A program made the translations under genes and the position numbers. A stretch of 64,000 bases of DNA. Source: Bacillus gaemokensis. Lineage in GTDB: Bacteria; Bacillota; Bacilli; Bacillales; Bacillaceae_G. The stretch lies in contig NZ_LTAQ01000012.1 of assembly GCF_001590835.1 (NCBI RefSeq), forward strand, positions 1 through 64,000, given 5' to 3'. Under the pieces are notes generated by a model, which had not been told where the DNA came from, did not search any database, and saw only the letters and a list, made by a program, of their open reading frames with translations. Positions 42,585 through 52,105 of the stretch are shown here, piece after piece. Positions within the stretch are counted from its first letter, which is position 1, and each line of letters begins with the position of its first letter.

Positions 42585-43568
42585 TTAGTACACTTTATCG
42601 CCATTAAAGATTGAATTTTTAACAACAACATAATCTACAGTACGAATTGATTCTAATTTCGTTCCGCCAGCATAAGAAATAGAGGATTGAAGATCTTGTT
42701 CCATTTCGATTAATGTATCTTTTAAAGAGCCTTTGTGCTCAACGAACATTTTTTTGCCTTCTACGTTTTTCTTTTCGCCTTTTTGGAATTCTGAAGCTGA
42801 ACCAAAGTATTCTTTGTAGAGCTTTCCGTCTCTTTCAATTGTTTCCCCTGGAGATTCTTCATGGCCAGCAAATAATGAACCAATCATAACCATAGTTGCA
42901 CCAAATCGAATTGATTTAGCTACATCACCATGAGTACGAATGCCACCATCAGCAATAATTGGTTTGCTAGCAGCTTTTGCACACCAACGAAGTGCAGCTA
43001 ATTGCCAACCACCAGTTCCAAATCCTGTTTTAATTTTAGTGATACATACTTTACCAGGTCCGATTCCTACTTTTGTTGCATCGGCACCAGCATTTTCTAA
43101 TTCTCTTACTGCTTCTGGAGTTCCTACATTTCCTGCAATAACAAAACTTTCGGGTAAGTATTCTTTAATATGTTGAATCATTTTTATCACGGCATTGGAA
43201 TGACCATGTGCAATATCTATTGTGATATATTCAGGTACAAGCTGTTCTTCAGCTAATTGTTGTATAAATCCATATTCTTCCTCTTTGACTCCAACACTAA
43301 TAGATGCGATTAATCCAAGTGAATGCATATCTTTAATAAATGAGATACGCTTTTCTGGTTCAAAACGATGCATTACATAGAAGTAACCATTTTCAGCTAA
43401 ATAAGTAGCGATTTTTTCATCTATAATTGTTTGCATATTTGCAGGGACCACAGGTAATTTAAATTTATGTTTACCTAAATTTACAGTTGTATCACATTCA
43501 GAACGGCTATTTACCACACATTTTGCCGGAATCAATTGAATATCTTCATAGTCGAATACGTTTTCCAT
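42585..43568 (-). CDS. guaC: GMP reductase
   Basis: GuaC converts GMP to IMP with NADPH, rebalancing purine pools. The 327-residue barrel enzyme is of the short GuaC-2 type and has the catalytic Cys175 in [15 protein letters not shown] and [14 protein letters not shown]. It lacks the CBS domains of IMP dehydrogenase, which supports the call. The upstream region carries PurR-type boxes like those of purA. Confidence 0.95.
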   Translation of the reverse strand: MENVFDYEDIQLIPAKCVVNSRSECDTTVNLGKHKFKLPVVPANMQTIIDEKIATYLAENGYFYVMHRFEPEKRISFIKDMHSLGLIASISVGVKEEEYGFIQQLAEEQLVPEYITIDIAHGHSNAVIKMIQHIKEYLPESFVIAGNVGTPEAVRELENAGADATKVGIGPGKVCITKIKTGFGTGGWQLAALRWCAKAASKPIIADGGIRTHGDVAKSIRFGATMVMIGSLFAGHEESPGETIERDGKLYKEYFGSASEFQKGEKKNVEGKKMFVEHKGSLKDTLIEMEQDLQSSISYAGGTKLESIRTVDYVVVKNSIFNGDKVY

Positions 43569-43586
43569 TATTTACACCCCTAAATA

Positions 43587-43620
43587 CGAATGATTTAATT
43601 ATTATAAATAAAATTGTTCG
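43587..43620 (-). promoter_or_regulatory. Paired PurR-type boxes upstream of guaC
   Basis: On the plus strand CGAAT (43587-43591) and GTTCG (43616-43620) are 24 bases apart, the same spacing as at purA. On the minus strand the distal half reads GGACGAACAATTT, matching the CGAACWWT part of the PurR box. The proximal half is weaker. Confidence 0.55.
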
Positions 43621-43826
43621 TCCAATTGGTAATGTACATCATTTTTATCAACAAGTCAAAGTTTTTAGTGTATATTTATCAAAAATAGGTGTGAAAATTA
43701 ATTTTTATAGAAGTAATAACGAATTAAGTTTATGTTACATAGAGGAAATGTTCGTATTTTAAAAATATGTATTGCAAAAGTTTAATCAATATTAACGAAA
43801 TAATATTTCGGTATATAATGTTGCAA

Positions 43827-43872
43827 TAACAAAGAAGAAGGGTATCTTTAATACCCTTCTTCTTTGTTATTT
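43827..43872 (-). terminator. dctB terminator
   Basis: A perfect inverted repeat AACAAAGAAGAAGGGTAT/ATACCCTTCTTCTTTGTT with a five-base loop overlaps the dctB stop codon. The rest of the guaC-dctB gap (43621-43826) is A/T-rich with no gene. Confidence 0.75.
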
Positions 43873-44940
43873 ATTATCTTCAAGAGACTGATATTTCTTT
43901 TTCAATTCCTTCAAATCATTTACCAATCCCTCCCCAATCGTAGGGGCAAGATCTTCATATAGGGGAGCTAGTGCTTTTTCCCATTCTTTCTTTTCAGCAT
44001 CAGTTAGTTTATGAATTTGAATGGATGAATTTTGTTTTATAAGCTCAAGTTGTTTTTCATTCATTTGGATGGCTTGTTGATTGTTCCAATCGGTAGTTTC
44101 TTTCATTGCTTCAAGTAATATTTGCTTCGTTTTCTCGGTTTGTTGGTTCCATGTTTTTTGATCTATCATGACAACATAGCCTAAATATCCATGGTTACTA
44201 ATTGTCAAATACTTCTGAACGTTATAGAATTTTTTAGAGTAGATATTTGAAATAGTATTTTCTTCCCCATCAACTTTACCACTTTCAATTAATTTATATG
44301 TTGAATTAAATGAATCTTGATGGGCATCAGCCTTTAATAAATTGAATTGAGACTGAATCACATCGCTTTGCATAATGCGAAAGGATTGTCCTTTTATATC
44401 TTTCGGTGTATAAATAGGTCCTTTATTTGAGGTGATTTGTTTAAATCCATTTGACCAATGAGCGAGACCTTTAATGTCATCTTTTTGTAAGGAGTGGAGT
44501 AATTGTTCTCCAATTTTTCCGTTTAAGCCTTCCTTAATAGCTTTATGGCTTGGAAAAGCAAATGGTAAATCTAAGACGCTCCATTCTTGAGATAGTATGC
44601 CAAGTTTCGATGTAGAGGGGGCAATAAAATGAACTTGTCCAGCCTTTAAAGCGCGTATTTCTTCTATATCAGAATAGAGACTTCCATTAGGGAAAATTTC
44701 TATTTTTATAGTACCATTGGATTTTTCGTTAACGAGTTCAGCAAACTTACTAGCGGCGAGTCCTTTGGGAGTATTTTCCGCGACAACATGGCTAAATTTG
44801 AAAACAATTTGTTTATTTAAACCTTCTTGTTCATCATCATAAGAAAGATTACCTTGAGAAAAAAGGCTGTTATATCCTACAAAGAAAGAACCAGCAATGA
44901 GGGCAATAAAAAAGAGAGCCGTAATAGCTATTTTTTTCAT
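43867..44940 (-). CDS. dctB: C4-dicarboxylate-binding protein DctB (TRAP DctP-type fold)
   Basis: The 357-residue protein has an N-terminal signal/membrane segment (about 4-25) and a TRAP-type solute-binding domain (FKFSHVVAENTPKGLAA, IEIFPNGSLYSD, MQSDVIQSQFNLL). In B. subtilis DctB is an extracellular co-sensor for the DctS/DctR system rather than part of a TRAP transporter. No TRAP membrane subunits are nearby and dctS starts 87 bases away on the other strand, which supports the sensor role. Confidence 0.85.
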   Translation of the reverse strand: MKKIAITALFFIALIAGSFFVGYNSLFSQGNLSYDDEQEGLNKQIVFKFSHVVAENTPKGLAASKFAELVNEKSNGTIKIEIFPNGSLYSDIEEIRALKAGQVHFIAPSTSKLGILSQEWSVLDLPFAFPSHKAIKEGLNGKIGEQLLHSLQKDDIKGLAHWSNGFKQITSNKGPIYTPKDIKGQSFRIMQSDVIQSQFNLLKADAHQDSFNSTYKLIESGKVDGEENTISNIYSKKFYNVQKYLTISNHGYLGYVVMIDQKTWNQQTEKTKQILLEAMKETTDWNNQQAIQMNEKQLELIKQNSSIQIHKLTDAEKKEWEKALAPLYEDLAPTIGEGLVNDLKELKKKYQSLEDNK

Positions 44941-45027
44941 CTTAAACCTCCTCTTAATTTCTTATTGTAAGCATACCGAGAAGATTTTTATTCGTAAAGA
45001 GGCTTTTAGATGAAAGGAGGGATGGTA

Positions 45028-46629
45028 ATGAAGCAATTGCCGATTCGCTGGAAAATTACAATTTTGTCCTATGTAGTAGTTATCTTTTCATTACTTATAG
45101 GTGGAATAGTAATTATCGCAAATATTCAACAAAAAGAAGAGAAAGAGCTTCGAATTAGATCAATGAATACAGCACGGACGGTAGCTGAATTATCGGATGT
45201 AAAGAAATCCCTTCAGGAAAAACACGGGTGGTTTACATTAAATCCTGTGGTTGAAAATATTAGGGTAATTAATGAAACAGATTATATTGTAGTAATGAAT
45301 ATGGAACACATTCGATATTCTCATCCTGTAAAAGAAATGATTGGAAAATCATCGAAGGGAACAGATGAAGAACCAGCATTTGCGGAGCATATTTATTTTT
45401 CAAAAGCAAAGGGAGAAATAGGTGCTGTAATTCGTGCGTTTATGCCTGTTAAAGACCAAGACTTAAATCAAATTGGGGTTGTCGTTGTAGGAAATAAGAT
45501 GCCGAACTTTTGGGAGATTATGTTTGGACTAGCAGAAGAGATTTTCTTTATTGTTATATTAACTTTAATATTTGGACTGATTGGCTCATTACTGCTAGCT
45601 AATCACATTAAAAAGCAGATGTTTCAATTGGAGCCATATGAAATTAAAAGAATGTTAGAAGAAAGAACAGCAACCTTTCATTCCATTAACGAAGGAGTGA
45701 TTGCGATTGACAATCAAGGAATTATTACGATTTTCAATGAGAAAGCAAGACAGGTTTTTCGTGTAGATGAAGAGGTTGTAGGAAAGCCGATTCGTACAGT
45801 ATTAGAGGATACAAGGCTTCCAGAAATCGTGGAAAAGAATCAGCCAGTATACAACGAAGAGATAAAAGTAAGTGGCAAGGTTATTTTAAGCAATCGTATA
45901 CCAATTAAAAAAGATAATGAATTAATTGGAGCCGTAGCAATCTTTCAAGATCGGACCGAAGTTACAAAACTTGCAGAGGAATTAACTGGAGTGAAAACCT
46001 TTGTAGAAGCACTTCGAGTACAAAGCCATGAGCATATGAATAAACTTCATACAATAGCAGGTTTAATTCAACTTGGAAAATCTGATAAGGCATTACAACT
46101 TGCTTATAATACTTCGGAGGAACAAGAGAGTGTAACGAATTTTTTGAATGAGACAATTAAAAATGATGCGGTTGCAGGTCTTTTATTAAGTAAAGTCAGC
46201 AGGGGGAAAGAACTCGGAATTCAGGTGAGTATTGATCAAAATAGTTATTTAGAAGAATTCCCATATCAATTAGACCAACATGATTTCGTTGTTTTATTAG
46301 GTAATTTAATCGAAAATGCTTTTGGATCATTTGAACAAATTGAGGTTGAGAATAAACGAATTGATATTAGTATTGAACAGTTAGAAGATGTATGTGCAAT
46401 ATTGATTGAGGATAATGGATGCGGCATAAAAGAGGAGTATTTACCAAAAGTGTATGAGAAAGGATTTACTGTGAATAAAGTTAGTGGGACAGGTTATGGA
46501 CTTTTCCTAGTAAAACAAATTGTTGAAAAGGGGAGAGGCGAAATTAGCATTTCATCTTTTCATAGTGAGGGAACTTCTTTTATCATTACTTTTCCAATGG
46601 AGGTAGGGGTGGAATTGTATGACATGTAA
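45028..46629 (+). CDS. dctS: C4-dicarboxylate sensor histidine kinase DctS
   Basis: The 533-residue CitA/DcuS-type kinase has a membrane segment (about 9-32), an extracellular PAS-like sensor domain, a second segment (about 172-192), a cytoplasmic PAS domain (about 215-315), the phosphoacceptor His334 in QSHEHMNKLHT and an ATPase domain with NLIENAFGSF and GTGYGLFLVKQ. ATG 45028 lies seven bases after AAAGGAGG. It overlaps dctR by 11 bases. Confidence 0.93.
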   Translation: MKQLPIRWKITILSYVVVIFSLLIGGIVIIANIQQKEEKELRIRSMNTARTVAELSDVKKSLQEKHGWFTLNPVVENIRVINETDYIVVMNMEHIRYSHPVKEMIGKSSKGTDEEPAFAEHIYFSKAKGEIGAVIRAFMPVKDQDLNQIGVVVVGNKMPNFWEIMFGLAEEIFFIVILTLIFGLIGSLLLANHIKKQMFQLEPYEIKRMLEERTATFHSINEGVIAIDNQGIITIFNEKARQVFRVDEEVVGKPIRTVLEDTRLPEIVEKNQPVYNEEIKVSGKVILSNRIPIKKDNELIGAVAIFQDRTEVTKLAEELTGVKTFVEALRVQSHEHMNKLHTIAGLIQLGKSDKALQLAYNTSEEQESVTNFLNETIKNDAVAGLLLSKVSRGKELGIQVSIDQNSYLEEFPYQLDQHDFVVLLGNLIENAFGSFEQIEVENKRIDISIEQLEDVCAILIEDNGCGIKEEYLPKVYEKGFTVNKVSGTGYGLFLVKQIVEKGRGEISISSFHSEGTSFIITFPMEVGVELYDM

Positions 46630-47317
46630 AGCGGAAATTAAAGTGTTATTAATTGAAGATGATCCAATGGTCCAGGAAGTAAATAAAGAGTTTATAAGAA
46701 GTGTAAGTGGATTTCAGGTAATCGCTGTTGCTAGTAATGGTGAAGAGGGGATTGAACTTGTAAAAGAAGTGAATCCAGATCTTGTAATTTTAGACGTTTT
46801 TATGCCGAAAAAGGATGGCATTAAGGTATTACAGGAATTTAGAAAGCAAGAATTAGAACCGGATGTCATTGTTGTATCTGCTGCAAAAGATAGAGAAACA
46901 ATTAAGCTAATGCTTCAAAATGGGGCCATGGACTATATTATTAAGCCTTTTAAATTACACCGAATTCAGCAAGCTTTAGAAAAATATCGCCAGTATAGAA
47001 TGAGTTTGAAGGAGTCTGGGGTAATTTCGCAAGAACAGCTAGATTTACTATTATATTCTGGGCGGCCTAAGAAAACAGCAAGCAATTTACCGAAAGGATT
47101 GAATGAATTTACATTAAATGAAATTGAGGATTATGTAAAAACGCAAGATGAACCGCGTTCGGCAGAAGAAGTTGCAAGTGCAATTGGGATAGCTAGAGTA
47201 ACTGCTAGACGCTATTTGGATTATCTAGAAAAAAGCGGTTTGATTCGTCTAGCAGTTCAATATGGCGGAGTTGGAAGGCCAATTAATCGTTATGTATTTC
47301 GTGAGGTGAAAAAATGA
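46619..47317 (+). CDS. dctR: C4-dicarboxylate response regulator DctR
   Basis: This 232-residue CitB/DcuR-type regulator has a receiver domain with Asp59 (LVILDVFMPKKDG) and a C-terminal helix-turn-helix (SAEEVASAIGIARVTARRYLDYLEKSG). With DctS it is expected to activate dctP on fumarate, succinate or malate. It ends 117 bases before dctP, and repeats of ATGACC in that gap may be its sites. Confidence 0.93.
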   Translation: MTCKAEIKVLLIEDDPMVQEVNKEFIRSVSGFQVIAVASNGEEGIELVKEVNPDLVILDVFMPKKDGIKVLQEFRKQELEPDVIVVSAAKDRETIKLMLQNGAMDYIIKPFKLHRIQQALEKYRQYRMSLKESGVISQEQLDLLLYSGRPKKTASNLPKGLNEFTLNEIEDYVKTQDEPRSAEEVASAIGIARVTARRYLDYLEKSGLIRLAVQYGGVGRPINRYVFREVKK

Positions 47318-47368
47318 GACCAAAATGACCAAAACATTCGTTATGACCATAAACTTCTCACTTTAAAT

Positions 47369-47382
47369 TGAAAACGCTATCA
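47369..47382 (+). promoter_or_regulatory. CcpA cre site upstream of dctP
   Basis: TGAAAACGCTATCA fits the cre consensus TGWAANCGNTNWCA at every position, 53 bases before the dctP start. Repeated GACCAAAA/ATGACC motifs just upstream (47316-47349) could bind DctR. Catabolite repression is inferred. Confidence 0.75.
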
Positions 47383-47434
47383 TTATGTAAAACATAGGGA
47401 TGAGAAAGTTTTCAATACAAAAGGGGGAGAAAAG

Positions 47435-48718
47435 TTGAAGGTGAAACGACTGTTCAAAAATTTAACCTTTCAAGTATTAACCGCGATTGCACTAGGTGTG
47501 TTAGTTGGGCTTCTTTGGCCAAGCGTAGGAAAAGAGATGAAGCCATTAGGCGACACATTTATTAATGCTGTAAAAATGGTCATTGCACCGATTATCTTTT
47601 TAACAATTGTACTCGGTATTGCCAAAATGGGAGATATGAAAAAGGTTGGTAAAGTTGGAGGAAAAGCCTTTATTTATTTTGAGGTTGTAACAACATTTGC
47701 ACTTATTGTTGGATTAATCGTTGTAAATGTTATGAAGCCAGGTTCAGGTCTTAATTTTAACGAACTTGCAAAAGGTGATGTATCAAAATACACACAAGGC
47801 GGGGGCCAAGGGATTAATTGGATTGATTTTGTGACTCATATTGTTCCTTCTAATATGGTTGATGCGTTCGCCAAAGGTGACATTTTACAAGTATTATTCT
47901 TCTCAATTTTATTCGGGGTTGGGCTAGCTGCTCTTGGTGAAAAAGGAAAAACAGTAATTGATTTCTTAGATAAACTTTCACATGTATTCTTTAAAATTAT
48001 TGGCTATGTAATGAAAGCAGCGCCACTTGGCGCGTTTGGTGCAATGGCTTATACAATTGGTCATTTCGGTCTAGCTTCACTCGTACCACTTGGAAAATTG
48101 ATGATGTCAGTATATATTACGATGTTCTTATTTGTATTTGTCGTTTTAAATATTATTTGTAAGATATATGGATTTAGTTTATGGAATTATTTAAAGTTTA
48201 TTCGAGATGAAATATTAATTGTTTTGGGAACGAGTTCTTCGGAATCTGTATTACCAAGAATGATGAATAAGATGGAGCGATACGGCTGCTCAAAATCTGT
48301 TGTTGGTCTTGTTATTCCGACGGGCTATTCCTTTAACTTAGATGGTACATCTATTTATTTATCGATGGCAGTGGTCTTTTTGGCACAAGTATTTGGTGTA
48401 GACTTGACGATCGGACAGCAAGTTACAATTATTTTAGTGCTCATGCTAACATCTAAAGGCGCTGCTGGTGTAACAGGAAGTGGATTTATTGTATTAGCCT
48501 CGACGTTAGCCGCACTAAAGGTTATTCCTTTAGAAGGGTTAGCATTACTTCTTGGTGTGGATCGCTTTATGAGTGAGGGAAGAGCGATTGTAAACTTAAT
48601 TGGAAATGGAATTGCTACAATGATTGTTGCAAAGAGTGAAAATGAATTTGATGAAGTAAAACATGCAGAAGCTATTTCTGATATGAAAGTATTGAGGGAG
48701 ACGAAGGAAGCTGTATAG
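47435..48718 (+). CDS. dctP: C4-dicarboxylate/cation symporter DctP (DAACS family)
   Basis: The 427-residue protein has about eight membrane segments and two re-entrant loops. Family motifs are the serine-rich [13 protein letters not shown] of the first hairpin, [14 protein letters not shown] of the unwound helix and [15 protein letters not shown] of the second hairpin. The start is TTG at 47435, correctly spaced from GGGGGAG. It lies downstream of its two-component system and a cre site. Confidence 0.93.
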   Translation: MKVKRLFKNLTFQVLTAIALGVLVGLLWPSVGKEMKPLGDTFINAVKMVIAPIIFLTIVLGIAKMGDMKKVGKVGGKAFIYFEVVTTFALIVGLIVVNVMKPGSGLNFNELAKGDVSKYTQGGGQGINWIDFVTHIVPSNMVDAFAKGDILQVLFFSILFGVGLAALGEKGKTVIDFLDKLSHVFFKIIGYVMKAAPLGAFGAMAYTIGHFGLASLVPLGKLMMSVYITMFLFVFVVLNIICKIYGFSLWNYLKFIRDEILIVLGTSSSESVLPRMMNKMERYGCSKSVVGLVIPTGYSFNLDGTSIYLSMAVVFLAQVFGVDLTIGQQVTIILVLMLTSKGAAGVTGSGFIVLASTLAALKVIPLEGLALLLGVDRFMSEGRAIVNLIGNGIATMIVAKSENEFDEVKHAEAISDMKVLRETKEAV

Positions 48719-48721
48719 TTT

Positions 48722-48757
48722 AGGGAAGCAGACTTAATAATAAGTCTGCTTTTTATT
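48722..48757 (+). terminator. dctP terminator
   Basis: AAGCAGACTTA and TAAGTCTGCTT arms with a short loop are followed by T residues. Confidence 0.85.
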
Positions 48758-48875
48758 TTGAAATATATATTAATCCCGATTTAGAGGTATGTTCAAGTAT
48801 AATGAAATAACGTATATGATATTTACGCAATGGTGAAAAATACATAAAAGAATATAAAAAAAATGAGGTTAGTAC

Positions 48876-50321
48876 ATGAGTAAAAGAAGTTTTAAAGATT
48901 ATACATTAAGTAAGGAAATTGTAAGAGCACTTACTAGTTTGCAATATGAAAAGCCAACAGAAGTGCAAGGGAAAGTCATTCCAGTGGCATTAGAAAAGAA
49001 AGATCTTGTTGTGAAATCACAAACAGGAAGTGGTAAGACGGCGTCCTTTGGTATCCCGCTTTGTGAAATGGTTGAGTGGGAAGAAAATAAGCCACAAGCG
49101 TTAATTCTTACACCAACGCGGGAACTTGCTGTACAGGTGAAAGAAGATATTACGAATATAGGAAGATTTAAACGAATTAAAGCGACTGCGGTTTACGGAA
49201 AATCCCCATTTGCAAGACAAAAATTAGAGCTTAAGCAAAAGACACATATTGTGGTCGGAACTCCGGGCCGTGTGTTAGATCATATTGAAAAAGGTACCCT
49301 TTCTTTAGATCGCTTAAAGTATTTAGTGATTGATGAGGCAGATGAAATGTTAAATATGGGCTTTATCGATCAAGTAGAAGCAATTATTGATGAGCTACCT
49401 ACGAATCGAATGACAATGTTATTCTCTGCAACATTACCAGAAGACGTTGAAAAGTTATCGCGTACGTATATGAAATCACCAGTGAACATCGAAATTAAGG
49501 CGTCTGGGATTACGACAGATAAAATTGAGCATGCTCTTTTGAAAGTAAGAGAAGAAGAGAAATTTTCGCTTTTGAAAGATATAACAGCGGTTGAAAATCC
49601 AGATAGTTGTATCATTTTTTGTCGTACGCAAGAAAATGTAGATCATGTATATAGACAGCTAAATCGCTCTAATTACCCTTGTGATAAAATTCATGGCGGT
49701 ATGGTGCAGGAAGATCGTTTTGCAGTCATGAATGACTTTAAAAGGGGAGAATTCCGTTATCTCGTGGCAACAGATGTAGCGGCGCGAGGAATTGATATCG
49801 AGAATATCACCCACGTTATTAACTACGATATTCCATTAGAAAAAGAAAGTTATGTACACCGGACAGGAAGAACGGGACGTGCTGGTAATAGCGGGAAAGC
49901 AATTACATTTGTAACGCCGTATGAAGAGCGATTCTTGGCGGAAATTGAAGAATATATCGGTTTTGAAATTCCACAAATGGATGCTCCATCAAAAGAGGAT
50001 GTTGCAAAAGGAAAGATAGCATTTGAGGAGAAAATAAGTGCTAAACCAGTCATAAAGAAAGATAAAAGCGCCGGATTAAATAAAGGAATCATGAAGTTGT
50101 ACTTTAATGGCGGGAAGAAAAAGAAAATTCGAGCGGTAGATTTCGTCGGTACAATTGCTAAAATCCCAGGTGTCACAGCGGATGATATAGGAATTATTAC
50201 GATACAAGATAATGTTTCTTATGTTGATATATTAAATGGAAAAGGTCCACTTGTTTTAAAAGTAATGAAAAATACGACGATAAAAGGTAAGCAGTTAAAA
50301 GTTCACGAGGCGATTAAGTAA
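48876..50321 (+). CDS. dbpA: DEAD-box RNA helicase DbpA (YxiN type)
   Basis: This helicase assists 50S assembly by remodelling 23S rRNA near hairpin 92. The 481-residue protein has Walker [27 protein letters not shown] and [10 protein letters not shown] in two RecA domains, then a C-terminal DbpA RNA-binding domain (about 405-481; [20 protein letters not shown]). The tail domain separates it from CshA/CshB-type helicases. Confidence 0.94.
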   Translation: MSKRSFKDYTLSKEIVRALTSLQYEKPTEVQGKVIPVALEKKDLVVKSQTGSGKTASFGIPLCEMVEWEENKPQALILTPTRELAVQVKEDITNIGRFKRIKATAVYGKSPFARQKLELKQKTHIVVGTPGRVLDHIEKGTLSLDRLKYLVIDEADEMLNMGFIDQVEAIIDELPTNRMTMLFSATLPEDVEKLSRTYMKSPVNIEIKASGITTDKIEHALLKVREEEKFSLLKDITAVENPDSCIIFCRTQENVDHVYRQLNRSNYPCDKIHGGMVQEDRFAVMNDFKRGEFRYLVATDVAARGIDIENITHVINYDIPLEKESYVHRTGRTGRAGNSGKAITFVTPYEERFLAEIEEYIGFEIPQMDAPSKEDVAKGKIAFEEKISAKPVIKKDKSAGLNKGIMKLYFNGGKKKKIRAVDFVGTIAKIPGVTADDIGIITIQDNVSYVDILNGKGPLVLKVMKNTTIKGKQLKVHEAIK

Positions 50322-50322
50322 A

Positions 50323-50360
50323 AGAAACTATCCACTCTAACGGGTGGATAGTTTTTTGTT
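50323..50360 (+). terminator. dbpA terminator
   Basis: AAACTATCCAC and GTGGATAGTTT arms are followed by TTT. Confidence 0.8.
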
Positions 50361-50431
50361 TTTGAAAAATAAGGAAACCATGTAAGGATATATTTATTAC
50401 ATTCGTATATATAAGTGAAGGGGGAGCGGAT

Positions 50432-50992
50432 ATGAATGATATGGAGTTAGTAGATGAAATAAAAAAACAGAATACAGAAGCATTGGATCAATTGATTCTT
50501 CAATATAGTAAGTTGATTTATGGGGTAATTGGAAGTGTATTAGGGGAACACCATGAAAGAGAAGAAATTGAAGAGTGCTATAATGATGTTCTTCTCATAC
50601 TTTGGTATAAAATAGATAGTTTTCGAATTGAAAAAGGACAGCTTAAGAACTGGATCATTTCTATTGCAAAGTTTAAGGCGCTAGATTATAAAAGGAAGCT
50701 TAAGCGAAAAAAGATTGAACAAACAATAGAACAACTTATTCTACAAGATGATGAAGAGGTAGAAGAGGTATTGCTGAAAGAAGAAGAAAAAGAAATTGTT
50801 TTGCAAGCAATTCATCAACTAGATGATGTAGACAGTAGTATCTTTTATCAAAGATATATTGCTGATGAAAGTATAGAGGATATTTCAAAAAAGTTACATA
50901 TGAGCAGAAGTGCCGTTTATACAAGATTATCAAGGGGAAAGCAAAAATTAAAAAGGGTAATGGAGGGGTATTATGAATCGTGCAAACTATAG
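50432..50992 (+). CDS. ECF-type RNA polymerase sigma factor
   Basis: The 186-residue protein has region 2 (LILQYSKLIYGVIGSVL and NDVLLILWYKIDSF) and region 4 with a helix-turn-helix (SIEDISKKLHMSRSAVYTRL). A charged linker (about 85-120) joins them. The start ATG follows AAGGGGGAGCGG. It overlaps by 20 bases the next gene, where an anti-sigma factor would be expected. The regulon and signal are unknown. Confidence 0.88.
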   Translation: MNDMELVDEIKKQNTEALDQLILQYSKLIYGVIGSVLGEHHEREEIEECYNDVLLILWYKIDSFRIEKGQLKNWIISIAKFKALDYKRKLKRKKIEQTIEQLILQDDEEVEEVLLKEEEKEIVLQAIHQLDDVDSSIFYQRYIADESIEDISKKLHMSRSAVYTRLSRGKQKLKRVMEGYYESCKL

Positions 50993-51587
50993 TGTAGATC
51001 AAATTGTTTTTGAGCAGTGGAATGAACAGGAAATATCCCAATTCGAAGCAATAGGAGAGCGTCTTGTTGGGGGTTTGGAAAATAAGAAAAAAGATATAAG
51101 AAAACGAATTGCTAGAGAAAATTTTCAAGAGATAGAAGCAAAGGCGAATAATGAATTAGAAGAAAATGAATTTATTGAATTACAGTTTCAAGGAAATGCT
51201 ACAGGTGGATACTATTATGGAGCAATGATGTGTTCAGCAGATTATGTAGCAATGCCGCTAGTACTTATGGATATAGGCAATCGATTTGTTGTTTTTGGAA
51301 CGAGACATAAAATTATGATTTATGAAGTAAGAGAGCTTTATCAAATTCAAAGAGAATATATTATTGATTACGATGATATTTTTAAATACTATTACAAAAA
51401 AAGAAAGAGTTATACGGTATTCTGTTTTAAAGCGAAGAAGGATAAGTATAACCAGTTAAGAGAGTGTTCCAACTGGCTGTTATATGGATATTTACAAGGA
51501 AGGATTAATATGGTTGTTAATAATTCTGATAGAGATATTATAGCCAATTATTTTGATAGGGAAATTAATTCGAAAAGGACTCATTAA
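50973..51587 (+). CDS. Uncharacterised protein cotranslated with the ECF sigma factor
   Basis: This 204-residue protein has no membrane segment. The first 75 residues are helical and charged (KKKDIRKRIARENFQEIEAKANNELEEN), and the remainder looks like a beta-rich PH-like domain (GGYYYGAMMCSADYVAMP, RFVVFGTRHKIMIYEVREL). It overlaps the sigma gene by 20 bases, so a role as an anti-sigma factor or regulator is plausible. It is not a recognisable zinc-type or DUF4179-type anti-sigma factor. Confidence 0.75.
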   Translation: MNRANYSVDQIVFEQWNEQEISQFEAIGERLVGGLENKKKDIRKRIARENFQEIEAKANNELEENEFIELQFQGNATGGYYYGAMMCSADYVAMPLVLMDIGNRFVVFGTRHKIMIYEVRELYQIQREYIIDYDDIFKYYYKKRKSYTVFCFKAKKDKYNQLRECSNWLLYGYLQGRINMVVNNSDRDIIANYFDREINSKRTH

Positions 51588-51640
51588 AAAAGAAAAAGTA
51601 TATTCTCTGGGCGTAAGATGTACTTTTTCTTTTTTATTTT
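51588..51640. terminator. Bidirectional terminator between sigma partner and DoxX genes
   Basis: AAAAAAGAAAAAGTATA pairs with TACTTTTTCTTTTTT, allowing both convergent transcripts to stop. The stem is A/T-rich. Confidence 0.6.
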
Positions 51641-51651
51641 TGGAATTTTAC

Positions 51652-51999
51652 TTACATATTATTTGAAAACAATAGAACGACAATAGAAAGAATAAGCATA
51701 GTAAATGCATTAAGTGTCATAGCTGTTTTATGCTTTGCACGAAAGAAATGAGCATGTAATGCCCCTAACATAAGAAAAATAATAAGAATAGCAGAGTATT
51801 TTAAGAAGTTTGGATTCCAGAATCCTATAATTACCCCAATAGCACTAGTTAACTCTAATAAAGCAATAACATTCATCAACCATTTAGGATAACGGTACTC
51901 ACTCCAATGATGAACCATTGATTTTGCACGTGAAACTTTTAGGGAGAATGATAATAAAAACATACATGCTAAAACAACTTGAATAATAACAATATCCAT
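51652..51999 (-). CDS. DoxX-like membrane protein
   Basis: The 115-residue protein has four hydrophobic segments and the DoxX-like pattern (FLLSFSLKVSRAK, RYPKWLMNVIALLELTSAIGV, HAHFFRAKHK). DoxX relatives are linked with redox and thiol stress, but the exact function here is unknown. It is divergent from a Crp/Fnr regulator 106 bases away, which may control it. An AGGAGG precedes the ATG. Confidence 0.82.
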   Translation of the reverse strand: MDIVIIQVVLACMFLLSFSLKVSRAKSMVHHWSEYRYPKWLMNVIALLELTSAIGVIIGFWNPNFLKYSAILIIFLMLGALHAHFFRAKHKTAMTLNAFTMLILSIVVLLFSNNM

Positions 52000-52073
52000 A
52001 CGATTTCCTCCTTGATAAGATAATAGAATAAATGCTTCTTACATAAGAGTGTAGTATGCTTCATCCTGAAAAT

Positions 52074-52091
52074 ATGTAGTCTAGACTACAT
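52074..52091. promoter_or_regulatory. Perfect 18-bp palindrome between doxX-like and crp/fnr-like genes
   Basis: ATGTAGTCTAGACTACAT is exactly self-complementary and can be read as TGTAG-N6-CTACA, the half-site spacing of Crp/Fnr operators. It lies 14 bases before the start codon of the Crp/Fnr-type gene, suiting an autoregulatory operator. Confidence 0.65.
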
Positions 52092-52105
52092 TAGGGGGAA
52101 ACTTC

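Noticed and set aside
43867-44940. dctB as part of a full TRAP transporter
   Set aside because: No DctQ/DctM membrane subunits are nearby; the neighbouring sensor kinase and symporter fit the co-sensor role better.
51925-51940. GCACGTGAAAC in the DoxX-like gene as parS
   Set aside because: Only the right half is intact; three of 16 positions differ and the palindrome is broken.
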